Positions 11,276 through 24,479 of a stretch of DNA of 64,000 bases are shown here, piece by piece. How positions within the stretch are numbered: position 1 is the first letter of the stretch; every line of letters starts with the position of its first letter. The stretch covers positions 4,526,001 through 4,590,000 of the forward strand of contig JACSVZ010000037.1 in the NCBI GenBank assembly GCA_014706295.1, read 5' to 3'. The position numbers were made by a program, and so were the translations under genes. The stretch is from Lycocorax pyrrhopterus obiensis (Eukaryota; Chordata; Aves; Passeriformes; Paradisaeidae). The notes beneath the pieces are model-generated. The model saw only the letters and a list, made by a program, of their open reading frames with translations. It ran no database searches and had not been told where the DNA came from.

Positions 11276-11289
11276 CCACTAGATGGGGC
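11276..11289 (+). promoter_or_regulatory. CTCF-like motif, forward orientation
   Basis: CCACTAGATGGGGC matches the CTCF core CCASYAGRKGGCRS at 13 of 14 positions (G for C at position 12). It lies in the intergenic interval just downstream of the FOX gene. Confidence 0.35.
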
Positions 11290-14200
11290 GTTTGTGCCAC
11301 GTCCCACCGCAGGGACCGCTGTCGTGGGGCTGGAAGGGGCTCCTTGTGAAATACATCCCCTCTGGAAAACGAAACAATGAATACACGGTGGAGCAAGGCC
11401 GAGGAGAGATTCTAGAACTCCGCACGGAGATGGGAATGTTCAAGTGCCGCTTGCACCTGCGGGGGCTCCTCCGGCAGCGTCCCCCATCACCCTGGGCTTG
11501 GATAATTTTCCTTGAGGTGATGAGGACTTCATGGTATTCCTAATAAGAATAGTAGGGATGTCCATGGCTGAGCTGTTTGTGGGACAAACATTTGGACTGC
11601 AGACCGTTTGTTCTTCCTCCTACAATGCTCCTTTATTGCAGCGGCCTTGGCTTTTTGTTCGAGCAGGTTTGGATAACGAGCCCCAGCAGCAAACAGCTCA
11701 GTCTCTTACGTGGATGTTCTGATGCAAATGCCACACAAGAGTTAATCACCACTTTAATCGGTCTCCCTTCTCCAGAGGCGCCTTCGATTGTCAGCAGGGA
11801 TGGTCTCTCACAAAGAATGATTCAGAGCATTTAGATAAAGGCCCCGCTCTGAATCTCTACTTGTAGGAGCGTCGTTCTTCATCAGCTATTTAAAAAGACA
11901 AAAAATTCTAAGAGCCTGGGGAGGCTGGCTACCTCTGCCAGCAGAGAGAGGTGCTGGGAATCCCCCTCAGGCTCATTCAGGCATCGTCAAGCTCCCCCCA
12001 GACCCTGCCTTGCTTCTGTGGCTGGAACAGAAAGCTGCAGCATGGGCTGCACTTAAACCAGGGGATGGCTCATGGTTTGCACGGTTTCCTTGGCAGCTCG
12101 GAAGTGCTGGGGCCTCTCCTGAGTTCTGCTTCCCTCCAAAAGCCAAGGGTCTTGCTGGTAAGCTTCTCTCTGGGGTTTGTGACTGCATTTAGAAAACCTG
12201 ACCTCTGCTTATTTTTCTCCAAGTTACAGCCTTAGGTCAACATTCTTATAGGTTTTATAAATAAACCCCAGCCCAGCACATCCCCTTGCGAACAGTACAG
12301 AGGCTTTGGGCAGGGCTAAGGAAATTCAGCATTCCCCTTTCCCACCAGTAGATACCAGACTGTTTAATTCTTCTTCTTTGTGTGGCCTCATGTCCGTCCT
12401 TACACACTCGCCCCCGGTTTTAGCAATTAACAGTGGTTTTATGTGTTACTAACAGTAGAAAAGCAGGATTATCTGTGCTTGGTGCTGGGTTAGTACCGAT
12501 GTGAAAGACTTTAGATTGACAAAATCCAGGCACGGTGTAGGGAGATGCCGTGCTGGTGTTAATGCCTGTAACTGGTCCTGGGCTGTCACTCGCTCTGGGC
12601 TATGCCGGGTCGTTTGTGCCTTCACCTCGTGCACTGTCACCCTCTGTGGCTCAGGCTGTGCCGCTTTCCCCACCTTATTCACTTTGATTTTGGGGCACTG
12701 GTCTCCAGAAGCACTGGCCAAGCTGTGTGCGGTGTTTGGCCTTTTCCTGGCTTTCAGCAACACCAGGATTCCCAAGACATTTCCTCCTTCCCTCTTTTAT
12801 CCAGACGGTTGGTTGACACAAGCACAGCCGTAGTTATGTGCAGGATGAAGCTGGGAATATTTCCTCTGCCATGGAAACCGGGGTGCTGGTGTGGTTTTGG
12901 TGGTTTGCTCTGCCCTTCTGTCCCCTACCAGTGTTTTTGTCCCAACTTTTCATGGTTTTGTGGTTTCTTCATCTCCACCCTTTCAATCTCTCAGCATTAT
13001 GTTGGAGACTGAAGAGATAAGGGTGTGAGCAGTGAAGGGTCCTGCAAAACAAAAACTTTGTGTCAGAATTTGCCAGCACGGGGTGAGTTGGGAGAGCTGT
13101 GAATACAGAGCCCTGCAGACAAGAGGATCTGCTGGCTTTTTTCAACAGAGAGATGTGACTCGGAATCCTTATTCCTTAATCAATTATATGGGCATAGAAT
13201 GGTGCAAAGACCTGTTTGGATTGCAGCAAATCATAGACAAAGCTCAAACAGTTTGTAGAATGGTCCTCAGTGGGTCTCTGAAGCAGCAAATCTGAACTTT
13301 TGAGGACAAGGGAGTTACAAACTTTTCCTTGAAGTGTGGAATGGATGCACCTATGGAGCAGAGCCAGATTTGAGCTGCTCCTTGCACTCCGTGGCCATCA
13401 CAGCCCGGGCAGCCGCGTTTTCCCCGTGCTGCTGGATTTCCCCTCCCGCCGAGGCTCTCCTGCCGCCCAGCTCCGTACCCAGTTTCCCGTCAAGAGCAAG
13501 TAGAGCATTTCTCATCGAGAATGTGGCCTGTGGTGAGGGGGTGGGAAGGGAAGAGGGGGTGGGGTGAGTGCTGGGGGAGCTGGGGCTGCTGCAGTTTCGT
13601 GCCTCAATCTGTATTCTCTCTCTTCTCTGCATAGCTTCCTGTTTTTTCACACCACTGCTCTTAGAAACAACAAGCTGCAGGAGAGCAGGACAGGGCTGGC
13701 AGTTGGTTGCCTGGAAGAAACCCCTGGAAACACCTGCAAAAGGTCTGGGTGCAGGCTCTGGAAAAGGCACTGCGTGGTTGTGTGTTCGTTCTGTCACACA
13801 GAAGTGGCTCTCCAAGAAGGGGGTGCTGCGGTGTCTGTGTGCTCCCCATAAATGCCCTGCTCAGTGCTGTGCAGCAGCAGAACTATCCATTAATTTCCCT
13901 CTTTGTTTTCCTCAACTGCTCTTGGATGGACAAATCTAGAATTTGTCCTGTTCTTAGGAGTCTTGTGATAATCAGTCAGAGGCACTCAGTGTCAGAATAA
14001 TGCTGAATGTTGAACCACCAGTGCTGATTCCTGCAGAATCTGGGATTTCATGCTTTAAAAGCCACCATGCAGTCTAGGTTTGCTCAAGTGTGTGAAATGA
14101 GGAAGCATCTGGTTTGAAGTGCACCAGAGAGGAGCTGCCCTCCCTTGCCATGGCCTTGGGCAGCTTGTGCAGCTGGACAAGAGTGAACTCTCAGAGAAGT

Positions 14201-16124
14201 GTTTCTCAGACTGAGAGCCAGGGTCAATTACTGACTGAAAATTCGCAAAGAACTGAAAATTCTCAAGATCTGTGACTTCTGGTTTTTAGGGGCCTGACAG
14301 CATGCTTATAAAACAAAGATGTTGCACTTTGCTGTCAGTGTAATTTCTGTATTTATCGCCACGTTTTCTCCCCACTGTTTCGAGAGGGAGGGAAATGGCC
14401 TGTTTGACCACAAGTAAAAAGCAAAATGTGGAGAAAGCAGTTTCAAATCTGTAATTCATCTTCACAGGTGAATAACTTGAAGGGTTGAGGGAGCTGCTCT
14501 ACCACATAGACCTGTGTCACTTTAGTATCTGATCTGTGCTCTTGTTTAATGCTTCACATTGGAGAGAGGCGCCAGGAGCCCTGTGCTCTAGTCAGTGTGA
14601 TTACTGAAGAATGGGAGATTATTTTTAATCTGAAATCACTCTGTTGCTGCCTCATCTGCCAGCGAGTCAAACATAAATTCTCCAGAAGCAGCAATTTTTG
14701 AGGAATGGAGCTACACGGCCCCAGATGCTTTGGTTCAGGGCATGAGACAATTGGGTGTTTCTGAGATGCTATTTTTGTAGGTGACATCAGAGCTCTGGTT
14801 TGCTGGCACGTTGCTAAGTGACTTCCAAAGCTGCTCCTCCGGATAATGATTGCTGAGCCCAGGGAAAGGTAAATAGAGGATTAGGTTGCACAGTCTTGTT
14901 CTGGCACTGGCTGCTCTCGGCAGGAGGTGGGTGGGCAGCCAACGGAGCACAGCTGCTGCAGGAGTTCCCTGCTTGCCAAACACTGCTGCAGGAAGGAGAT
15001 GAAAAATGGGGAAGATTGCATCAATTATTGAGCCTTGTAAAAATAATTAGCAAGACAACAGCAGGCAAATGGGCTGGGAGGAGAAGGAAAAACAGCTGCC
15101 AAAGCAGGGAAAGACAGGACTTCACTGAGGATGGGAAAGGAAGGGGAATTGGGTAAGATGCTCCTTTAATCAGTGGCTGGGGAGAGATGAAAAATAATGA
15201 ATGAGCTTTGCATGCACATTAGAGCAGGACAAGGAGGGAGGGGGCATCCCCTCACCGGACCCACTGCCACCAAAGGCTCCTGCAGACCGAGTGCCATTTT
15301 CGTGGCTTTTTAGCAGTTACCAGTGGTACCAGATGAGACCAGTGGCACACGGAGAGGTGAGCACAGCCTGTGCAAATGTTGGTTGAGAAGGGTTGCCTGA
15401 CTTTTCCATGCATGAATTGGTGCCAGGGCTGTAAGGGAACTGGACAGAATGCTGGTTAGTCCACGTTTCTAAATGATGGGAATAGATTTCCAGCAGGATT
15501 ACTTTTTCTCTTTCATTCTACAGTTCCTTCCAGAGCCACCAGCAGGCTCATGAATGATTTTTGCACTGTAATGCTGTGGTCTCTGATCTGTGGGCAGAGC
15601 TGTCTGCTGTGATACAAGGATGTAGTTAATAAGATTTGACAGCGAGTCTCTACTGTGTGCTAAATGTCACTCGGTCATTGGTGATTTCATGGTGACACTC
15701 ATTCATGTCTTCCAGATTAATTCCAAGGGTTGTTATCCCCCTGGTTCTGTTTCCCATGACAAGTCTTCCCAGCATCTCTGTTTAGAATTTAGCAGGTGTT
15801 CCCTCCTTGCTCTGCAAGCTCTTGCAGAGAGATTTTTTACCTAAGCAATTTTTTTTGGTTTTGTAAACCTGTGATGCACACAGACAGCATAGAAGCTACA
15901 ACTGTCTCGTATGTTAGAGGAAACAGCCTGTCACTTGGCTGTTCTTAGTCCTCCCACCAGAATTTTTTCGTCAGTTAAGGCAACCAGCCAAAAGGGGAGG
16001 AAAAATCAGTGCTGGGAGAAGCCCCTTTACAGAGAGCACTTTCAGGCTGTAGAGCTGCTGCTGTGCTCCTCTCCTTGGGGAGAACCAGCTGCACGTATGT
16101 AGTAGTGGGTGATTCACTCACCCA

Positions 16125-16144
16125 TGATAAGATCTAACAGATAA
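16125..16144 (+). promoter_or_regulatory. Paired GATA motifs
   Basis: TGATAAG near 16125 and AGATAA at 16139-16144 are two WGATAR sites within 20 bases, same orientation. They stand about 0.8 kb upstream of a denser GATA cluster. Confidence 0.25.
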
Positions 16145-16953
16145 TCTTAATTGAGGTAAACAAACAAGTATCAGCCTAAACTGAATACTAGAGTTCAGTT
16201 GCCTCTCTGTAATGGAAGGTTTCAGGGAAATTTTGGGGGAATTTGCACACATGCAATCAGAGCTGCTGACCTCTCATTCAGAGTAGAGAAAAATACTGTA
16301 TTCGGAATCAGTTATGCTGCTGGCTGGCGTTTTTTATGGCCTCTTCCTCTATTTTTTTGGTGACATAAGAGAAGCAGTGTGACTGGTTTTAATTTTCTGC
16401 TATAAGACTAATCCCAAGGCATTGAGCGGGGACTACTGCTGGACAACTCACACTCAGGGTCTCCTGAAGCTGCCAGCGGGGGAAGGCCACTTTTCCCTGG
16501 GCCAGTTTACTGGGCTCCCTCAGTCTTTGCTAATTCACACGAGGGCAGGACTTGTGTTTACAGCTTGCACCTACAAGGGCTCCAAAGTACAGCCAGGGTA
16601 ACAGGCACAACCATCTGGTGATGAGCTGCAAACACTGAGCATTAAGAAGGTGATAAAAAACTAATCAAGTTTGGATTGTGCTGTGGCTGGTCTCAGCTGT
16701 CCGAAGTGGCTGAAGGGCACTGAAGGGACTTGGCTCTGTCAGCTCTCTCCTGTGCAAGTTTCTTGGGTGTTGTCATCTTTACTTTTGTGCAGCTTCGCAG
16801 GATTTCATGTGCTATTTTTTGTCATTTGTAAGTTGAGTAGATGTTTGGCTGCCTTTCCTCCTGTGGTCAGCTGGAACCCCACAAAAGAGGCTCAGGAAGA
16901 GGAGTAGGGGAAAATGCTCTGATGCTGTGGATTGAGCGATTTTCAGTGCCTGT

Positions 16954-17153
16954 GATAAATCTGTTATCACCGAACACTCTGCCCTGCCCATTATCAGAGA
17001 TAAGAGAAGAGAAAGATTCAGTAAAGATGAGAGCCACGGGGGACAAGAGCTCAGCCACGCTGGGAAATGAGATCAAACGCCTTATTCGTATTTTGCCAAG
17101 AGGAGGGATGCACATTTCAAATCTCTGCGGGCTTTTGCTGGTTCTGACTCAGC
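16954..17153 (+). promoter_or_regulatory. Candidate haematopoietic enhancer: four GATA sites plus NF-E2/MARE
   Basis: Four WGATAR sites lie in 50 bases: GATAA 16954-16958, TTATC 16964-16968, TTATC 16991-16995 and GATAA 16999-17003. The last two form the palindrome TTATCAGAGATAA. TGACTCAGC, the NF-E2/MARE and AP-1 core, follows at 17145-17153. Clustered GATA with NF-E2 sites is typical of erythroid, megakaryocytic and mast-cell enhancers. The nearest downstream gene, PIK3CD, is leukocyte-enriched in mammals. The enhancer role is inference. Confidence 0.35.
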
Positions 17154-20100
17154 GGTGAAAAAAAGAAGAGGTGTGGGTTTGGAGGGGTTTGTTCGTTCGG
17201 TTTTTGTCATTTGGTAATCTGAGGGAGCTGTTCAAATCTCCAGGTTTGCTCTCTGGATCCTTATGCGGGCACAGGGAAAAACTGTGTGGTGTTTGAGGAG
17301 CAGCCAGCGGTGCTGGTGTCCGTTCTCACTGCTGCGTGTGACTTCCCACCGCAGGGAACACGGAGCGAGCAGCAGCAATCCATAAAGCTTTGGAGGAAGA
17401 AAGAATGGTAAATAAATAATGTGCAGGGAGGAACAGTCAGGGCATGACCTGTTAGCAGGGAATGGGCTGTAAGTGGGTGCCGTGGCTCAATAGCCCGGCA
17501 GTGAAAGCCCGTATGGCCCATCAGGAGCTCTGCGCTTTGAGAGGGCGTTTGTCCGGCTCCAGGGTGGGAGCCAAGAGACAAGTGTGACAGACTGGGAAAT
17601 GTCACAGAAAGAGAAATCTTTCTGGGAAAGGAGAAGTCCGAGGAGGAGGAAGGATGTGTTCTGAGTGTCAAAGGGCTTCTGGATTTTTTTTTTGCTTCTG
17701 CCAGCGCAAGAATCACATGTGTAGTCAGTAGTTGTATTTTTGTTGGGGGTTTCTGAGGGGGAAGAGGAATGTCTTTCAAGGCACCTTTTCTTTGTAAACT
17801 CTTCTCTAGAGGGTTGAGTGGGTCCCTTGGGTCCCCAGAGCACCCCTAAGAGTGGATGAGTGCGTGGGTGGTGCATGGTCATTCCATTCTCAGTTACCAA
17901 TGTGGCTTGGCAGCGTTACTGTGCTGTCCAGAGCGGCACCTACCTGTGGGGCTGGTGCTTATGGAAAGAGGCTGCAAAGATTTCATTACATTTTTTTGTG
18001 AGATTTCCAAGACTAACTCAGAAAGCCAAAGTCGTGCTCAGTCCTCTCCTTTTTGGCAGTGCTGTGCACCCAGTTCCATCCTGCCAGCATCCGAACATCA
18101 TTCCCCTTGTGCGTGTGAGCTCTGTGTCTGTTACTGCCCTCTCCTCACCCTTGTCACCTTGTCATTTTAGCCAGCAGACTCTGCTCTGTGTCTCTATCCG
18201 TGGCCTTCAGAGGAAGAGCAAATTGAAAATCTGGCTCCTGACAGCAGCTGGTTTGCACCAGCCGCTCAAAACACCAAACAGAAAGTGAGTAGGTGGAAGG
18301 AAACGAGAGGTTGAGTTTTTTCCTGTTGCAGGTAGCAAGGAAATAAAATAGGAAATTCAATGCAAAGTTATCATCTTGCTGAGCCCCCCACACCACAGAC
18401 TGCAGGTGCTTTATGGCTGCTTTTGTCTGATGGTTTATTCCTTTTCGTGTCAGGGTGAAAGCTGGACTTCAGGTCCGTGTGATGGAGCAGAGCAGCGCCC
18501 AGCAGAGACCCTTTAGAAAAGGGACGTCCAGGCAGTGTGGAGAACACTGACATTTTCCCTGTTAGGATGCAAGGGGAGTTGCTGTGAGCTTCAGGACATG
18601 CTAATACAGGCACTGGCTATTGGGGACCTGGTGAAAATGGAGTTGTATCAAATTCAGTCCAAGATCCTCACAATTTTCCAGCCGAGTGAATGCGTGGTTG
18701 TGTGGGCAAAGGTGCCCAAGCTCTGTAATTTGTGTTAGCTCGCTGCAATTCTGTAAAAATGGAAAAATCACTTGGGTGAAGCCTCATTGCTCAGGGCTGT
18801 AAGATGTACAAATACAAAGAGAGGCTGCAGCCTCTTCTAGAAAGCAATTGAGACTGCCCGTGGAAACTATCAGTCACTTGATAATAATTGAATTGATATT
18901 CAGTGCTGCTTACAAATATGGATGTTTTTATTACCTATTCAGGATAGCACATAATCAAAGTGCTTGACACAGTCAGTGCTTGTCCTGCACAGCCTCCCAG
19001 TCCTGGTTCTATTTAGGCTGGCTGGACTGTTCCCTTCTGTGAAATACATCTTCTCTTCTTCGTAAATATTTTTAAAGACTTAATGAAAATAAACATTATC
19101 TATTTCCAGACCAAAATTTGAGGACAAAAATTTTGCCCTTTCCCGCTACTGAAGAGAATTTGTTTTTCCTTCATCACTGTTCCCAGGGTAAAAGTTGTAG
19201 TTTTACTACCAGCTATGTAAATGAGTCTTCATCAGTATGTCTCAGGTGGAAATTCCCTTGTCTGCAAATGGAAATTTTCCTCTGGTAACAGTAAAAATAA
19301 TTTTCTTTCAGCCAGATCCATCTCTCATTTTAGAAAAAAAAGAAGAAAAATTCCATTCACATTCCTTTTCTCCTTGTTGTCACTGATGACTCATGCAATG
19401 GCCTTTGCTACTTATTTCTGACTCTTAAGTGATTTTTCAGGTGGCTGCTAAAAAATTCTTAAAGCATTTGTCACTGGCATCTGCCTCACTTGGTAACATG
19501 ATACATATATTCTGATTTTTATGCAGAGAGTGTATTTGTTTGGGTTCTGAATGTTGCTTAGTTTGGAATACACATTTTAGTTGTCAAATAAAGCTAAACA
19601 AACAAAAACCACTGAAATATAACAAACTCTTGAGTTTGTGCAAAATATTTAGCCCAGGCAGGCACCTGCATCTGTCTTCAGAGTGCAGCCAGCCACCCAC
19701 ACACGAGTCTGCAAGATCCGGTCTTACTGGAAACAATTAATAAAGACCCCCAAAATTCCCAAACTGGATGAAGGACTTTCTTTTTAGCACTGTGACTTTA
19801 TCACTGAGGTCTAGTTTTGTGAACTTGAACTGTACTTCTGAGTGTGGGAAGACTGGGTGCTGCTTTCCTTCTGGTAGCAAAGAAAAGGATCCAGAATCCC
19901 CTAACAGTAATTTCAAGATTAAATAGCGTGGTTTTGCTAAATAGGCAGTTACAATTCATAATGGAAATCTGTGGTTTTAAATATCACTCAGATGTATTGC
20001 AAAAAAAGAAAACAACAAGAGAAAGGAAAGTTGTTTGTCCCTCCTGAAGAACGGATAGTAAAAAATGGGATGGAGCTTCTGGCCATCTGTGTTTGACATT

Positions 20101-21720
20101 TTTTGGTTTTGCATCAAAAACCTTCTTCAACAGAATTGAGCTTTTGAGTGGCATTCCCTGAGAGGGGGGAAACGCTGTGTTTGTATTGCAGTCCTGTTCT
20201 GAAGTGATAAAATCGTGGTGTGTCAGACATTGATGCTCTGAACCTGTGCAGCACCACCAGCTGAAGACCTCAGATGAGTTGTACGAACAGCAAAGCGTCC
20301 CAAAATGCCCTGTGGAACACAAGGGAACATTCCCTGTGTTCTGCATGCGGGGAAACACGACTCGGTAAAAGCTGCGACATCGGGCCAGTGTGAGAAGCAG
20401 AACACGAGCACCTCACTCCAGATCCTGTCCTTGAAAGTCTTGGGTTTTCACAGCAGCATGTGTAATTTTTGCTGGGCATTTTTGTTGATTTGTGGGGTTT
20501 TTTCCCCAAACAATTTTGTCTTAAATTTTTGCAGTCAGTAGCTCACCCTGTATCCCTGACAGAGCTGTAGTCCCGCATTCCTTGCAGGAGTGGGTCAGTA
20601 GCATCTCCTCCTGCCTCACCTTTGATCGACACCTTCCACTCTGTTCTCCAGGATGATGTGCTGCCTGCAACGCCTGCAATCCACAGAACTTGCCTTTTTC
20701 CTCAACACAAAACTTTGGCATGGGCAGAGGTTATAACTCTGAAATTCTGATGAAGAAACAACAAGGAGGTATCAAACAAACCCTCCTGCTTCATTTTGAC
20801 AGCTCTGAGGGAAAACTGCCTCCAGGGATCATTCTCCTGTCTAAGTCCTGTGGTGCTGCTGATGGTCAAGATGGGAATCTCAGCTGCCACTGCAACTGAC
20901 TCAGGTCATGTCTTGTTACTTTTTTGCTCTGCAAACATTTATGGGGAAACCAGAGAATGCATTGTTCTCAACTCCGCAGTATCCTTCATTTAAATACATA
21001 GTCACAAAAAACAGTGTTTTATCTGGGCAAGGACACCAAATTAGGCCACTCTGGCCTTCAGCAAGAGAGCTGAATATCTTTGTCATCATTCTCCCTTCTC
21101 TCTGTCATTTTGGGGTTGCAAGATTGACACCATTTCAGAGGCTTTTCGAACAGACAGACTGCTCAGGTCCTTGAATCCCCCCCAATAATTCTCCATCAGC
21201 TCCTTACAGCTTGTGGAAAGGTTTTGCTTAATGGCATTTTTGTTTGAATGCATGGACATCAAAGAGAAAAACATGCTGAGGTTTTGTCGTGGTTTTAGTC
21301 TCTGAAATCTCTCTTGTGGCAATATCAACAAGTAAACTGTGGCCTTGTTCTTGAAAGAAAAACAACTCATATTAAAACCACTGTGTCCTCAGCTGTCCCA
21401 AAGACTGAGCTATGAAGTAACTGTCACGTTTGTCTTCAGGGGAATGTCCTCCTGAGAAGGTTGCTGGAGTGTAGAAGGAGAGGGAACAGCACTCGTTTGG
21501 GGGTGGGTGAAGGCTGTCTGAGCATCAGGATGTGGCAAGTTAGCAGTGCATGGAGTGGTCAGGCCAGGGAGCAGAGCTGGGGGCTCTGGGAGGCCCTTGT
21601 CCCTGTTCCTGTGCTCTGTGAGGTGCAGTTACAATACTTAGTGCAGTTTATCCTAATTATTCTCCTAATGTCCCTTTGACATGCACGTTGCTTGCTTGCA
21701 AGAGGACCTGGGTGCCCCAA

Positions 21721-21760
21721 ATATATATAAGTATATATATGTGTGTGTGTGTGTGTGTGT
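21721..21760 (+). repeat. TA/TG dinucleotide microsatellite
   Basis: An alternating purine-pyrimidine tract of TA units is followed by ten TG units. It is probably length-variable and could adopt Z-DNA; no gene is near. Confidence 0.85.
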
Positions 21761-22206
21761 GCTTGTGCATGTTTAAAGAAATCCCCAAAGCCTATTGCAG
21801 TATAGGGTTATTCTACAGCACAGAGAGCTTTTGTGTAACATGAAAAAAGAAACAGTGACCTTCAAATCTTGAAGCAGTTTGGTTTGTCCAGAGGAAAAGG
21901 CTGTGGCCCGGGGCTGTGCTCAGGCAGGTAAGCCCCACTGCTCACCCTGACAGGTAGCGAGGATCAGTGCTGCACACTTTGGGTGGCTGTGAGCCTATTT
22001 CACATCTTGTTGCAAAAAAAAAAAAAAAACAACATCAACTAAAAAAAGCCTCCTTTGACTTTTAAATACAGGCGAGTTCCCAGCCGTGTCTGCAGCGCTG
22101 CAGCCAGGCGCGGTTTCCCGCTGCCGAGCAGGGCTAACCTTGAGCAGTGTTAACCACATGGAGCAGAGCGCTTCAGCTCTCCTCAGACTGCTCCGGTTTC
22201 CTGTTT

Positions 22207-22218
22207 GCCCCCTGGTGC
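22207..22218 (-). promoter_or_regulatory. CTCF-like motif, reverse orientation
   Basis: On the minus strand this reads GCACCAGGGGGC, which differs from the strong CTCF core CCACCAGGGGGC only at the first base. It faces the forward motif at 11276-11289. Confidence 0.35.
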
Positions 22219-24479
22219 AATGAAATGCAGCGACTTGGGTTGGTTTGTTTGTTTGTTTGCCCCATGCAGGCGAAGGACGAGGGAGACTCCTCTGGCCCCG
22301 TTTGTGGCAGTGGGGAATACCCCTCCAGAAGTGTTACTATTCACTACATCTGCCAACTTCTCTGTGGCTTGGGACCCGGCAGGGCAGTCAGGGTGTTTGT
22401 CTCTCTGGGTGGAAGCATTCGTGCTGGGTGATCCCGTAAATACCGAGGTGTTGTTCCATTGCTCGTTGTCATCCTCCCTCCTGCTGTTTCTGCTATAAAA
22501 GCTGACCATGTCTCATCTGCAAACATTGGCTAAATTTCCTGATAGTGGGACAGTGGTGAATATTTGGCTGGGGTCTGCATCATTCCCCAAGCAGGACAAG
22601 GCACCCCCTGACTCAGCAGCAGCGTGGAATTGTGTGTTTCTGCAAATTCACCAGATTAGGTGACATGGAGCACATGTCTGCGTGCTGCAGAGAGCTTAAG
22701 AGCTGAGAACACAAAATTAACCTTTCAAACTCGTATGAACAACTCTGGGTAAATGTAAACCAGACTGGCATGGAGTGGAGAGGGTCTTTGTGAACTGGCA
22801 TGCCTTGTATGTCCCTCATGTTGGATGCATTTTAAATAATGCCACTTGCCATTCTTAGGAGTGTTCTCTTCAAATACATTAGCCCTGTTTGGTTCTCAAT
22901 AAGAGAGAAGAAAATCAGCTAAGTAACCTTCCCTTCTGTTCTTCCTGGAGGTCTTGGATCTTAAACCTAGCAGGTTGCAGCTATTTTTTCTGAGTTCCTT
23001 TTTCCCTTCCCTACAGTTTCTTATGCCCAATTTTTCACAGGCCATGTGGGCAAATGCCCTGTTGGTGTTCAGTACAGCTGTACATGTGAAACTTGGAGAT
23101 GATGAATAGAAAAGCTGTTGAAAAGGAAAAAAAAAAACAGAACAGAAACCAGAATTCCTGTAAACAGTCTGTTAAAAATATCTTCAGCACATGTCAGGGC
23201 CAATGATTTAAAATAGACAATTTCTGAGCGTTATAAGGTCACATGGAGACATGATAGTAGATTCAAATGGAGTTGAACAATGAATGTTTCAACAGTCACA
23301 TCTTGTACTGTTGGCAAGATATCTGTGTTGCCAACTAGTAATGTTCAGGGAAAAAAAAAAAGAGATTGCAAGAATAATGAGCTTTTCTTAGATGATAACA
23401 CAGAGGGGGAAAAAAAGAAGAATTTATACCTTAATCACGTGTCGCCGGCAGCAAAAGCTTTAGGAAAAATGGTGATTCTGGGAGTCATAAAACTGCAGGA
23501 CAAGTTGAGGTGACGCAGTAGCACAAACCATGCCCTGTACCAAGGCTGTTTGTTTCCATGTGTGGCAGTGAAATAATTAAAATCACAAATCCACATTCCC
23601 AATATTTTCCCATTTGTGACCCAAAGTACGGTGGGCATTTCAGAGGAGATGTGTGAAAAGAGAGAGACTTTTCAAATGAGCACATGGTCTTTGAGTATCT
23701 AATTGCTGCTGAAAATTTAATGAGACAGAGAGGAATGATTGTCTTTGAACACTGGAAACATTTCTTATCTCCATCTGCTGCTGCTTTGGAACCACTAATT
23801 TCCCGTGACAGTTGGGAGAGCTGCACCGAGCAAAGGGTGATGGCAGCCCCGAGGGGTGTGAGAAGTGGCTGAGCCTCGGGGAACTGGTGGAATGAGACCT
23901 TGCACAGTGCTTTAGTGCGTGGGTGGGTTTCCCTTGCAGTCAATGGACCTGTACAACAGGTTGGGGGGAGAAAAAAAATGAGTGGATAACCCTGTGTGTC
24001 CTTGGTATCCAGCATTTAAAGGAGTGCTCGGTCCTGTTCCCATGATTAGCAGGTGGAAGTGGAACGCCAGGTGTGTTAAAACCTACCCTGCTCCTACTTT
24101 GGACCCATGGGCACCTTGCCTGCCTTGGAGGTGTTTCTTCTCATCCCCCAAATCCACCTGACTCTCCTTTGGGATTTGGAGTATTCCCCATCCTTATGGC
24201 ACTGTTGCCCGTTTGAGAGCACTCTGCAAGTACCAGCCAGGGTCTCTCCCCTTGTCTTTGGAGCTCACCCCTTTTCTCCTACAGTCCGTGTCTTTTCCCT
24301 CTAAATGCCCTTCCCACTCGTTTTCTCCCAGACTTGGTGTCAGCCAGTTTCTAGGGTTCTCACAGTTTTTCAGGTGAAGAAAGAACAGTTGTATGACTGA
24401 GGTTGTCAAAGGAGTGCTTTCCAGGAAAGGAGTGAATCCCAAATCATTTTACATCTCCTACGCGGGCAGTTCCACACAC

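Larger units (their letters stand above)
10106..24440. other. Gene-free interval between the FOX gene and PIK3CD
   Basis: I find no coding exon with recognisable protein similarity in these 14 kb. Open frames here are short, overlap on both strands and look random. Contents worth naming are listed separately: a GC-box patch with a splice donor, two CTCF-like motifs, GATA/NF-E2-type motif clusters and a TA/TG microsatellite. I recognised no transposable element by eye; old CR1 fragments could be missed without a repeat search. Confidence 0.55.
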
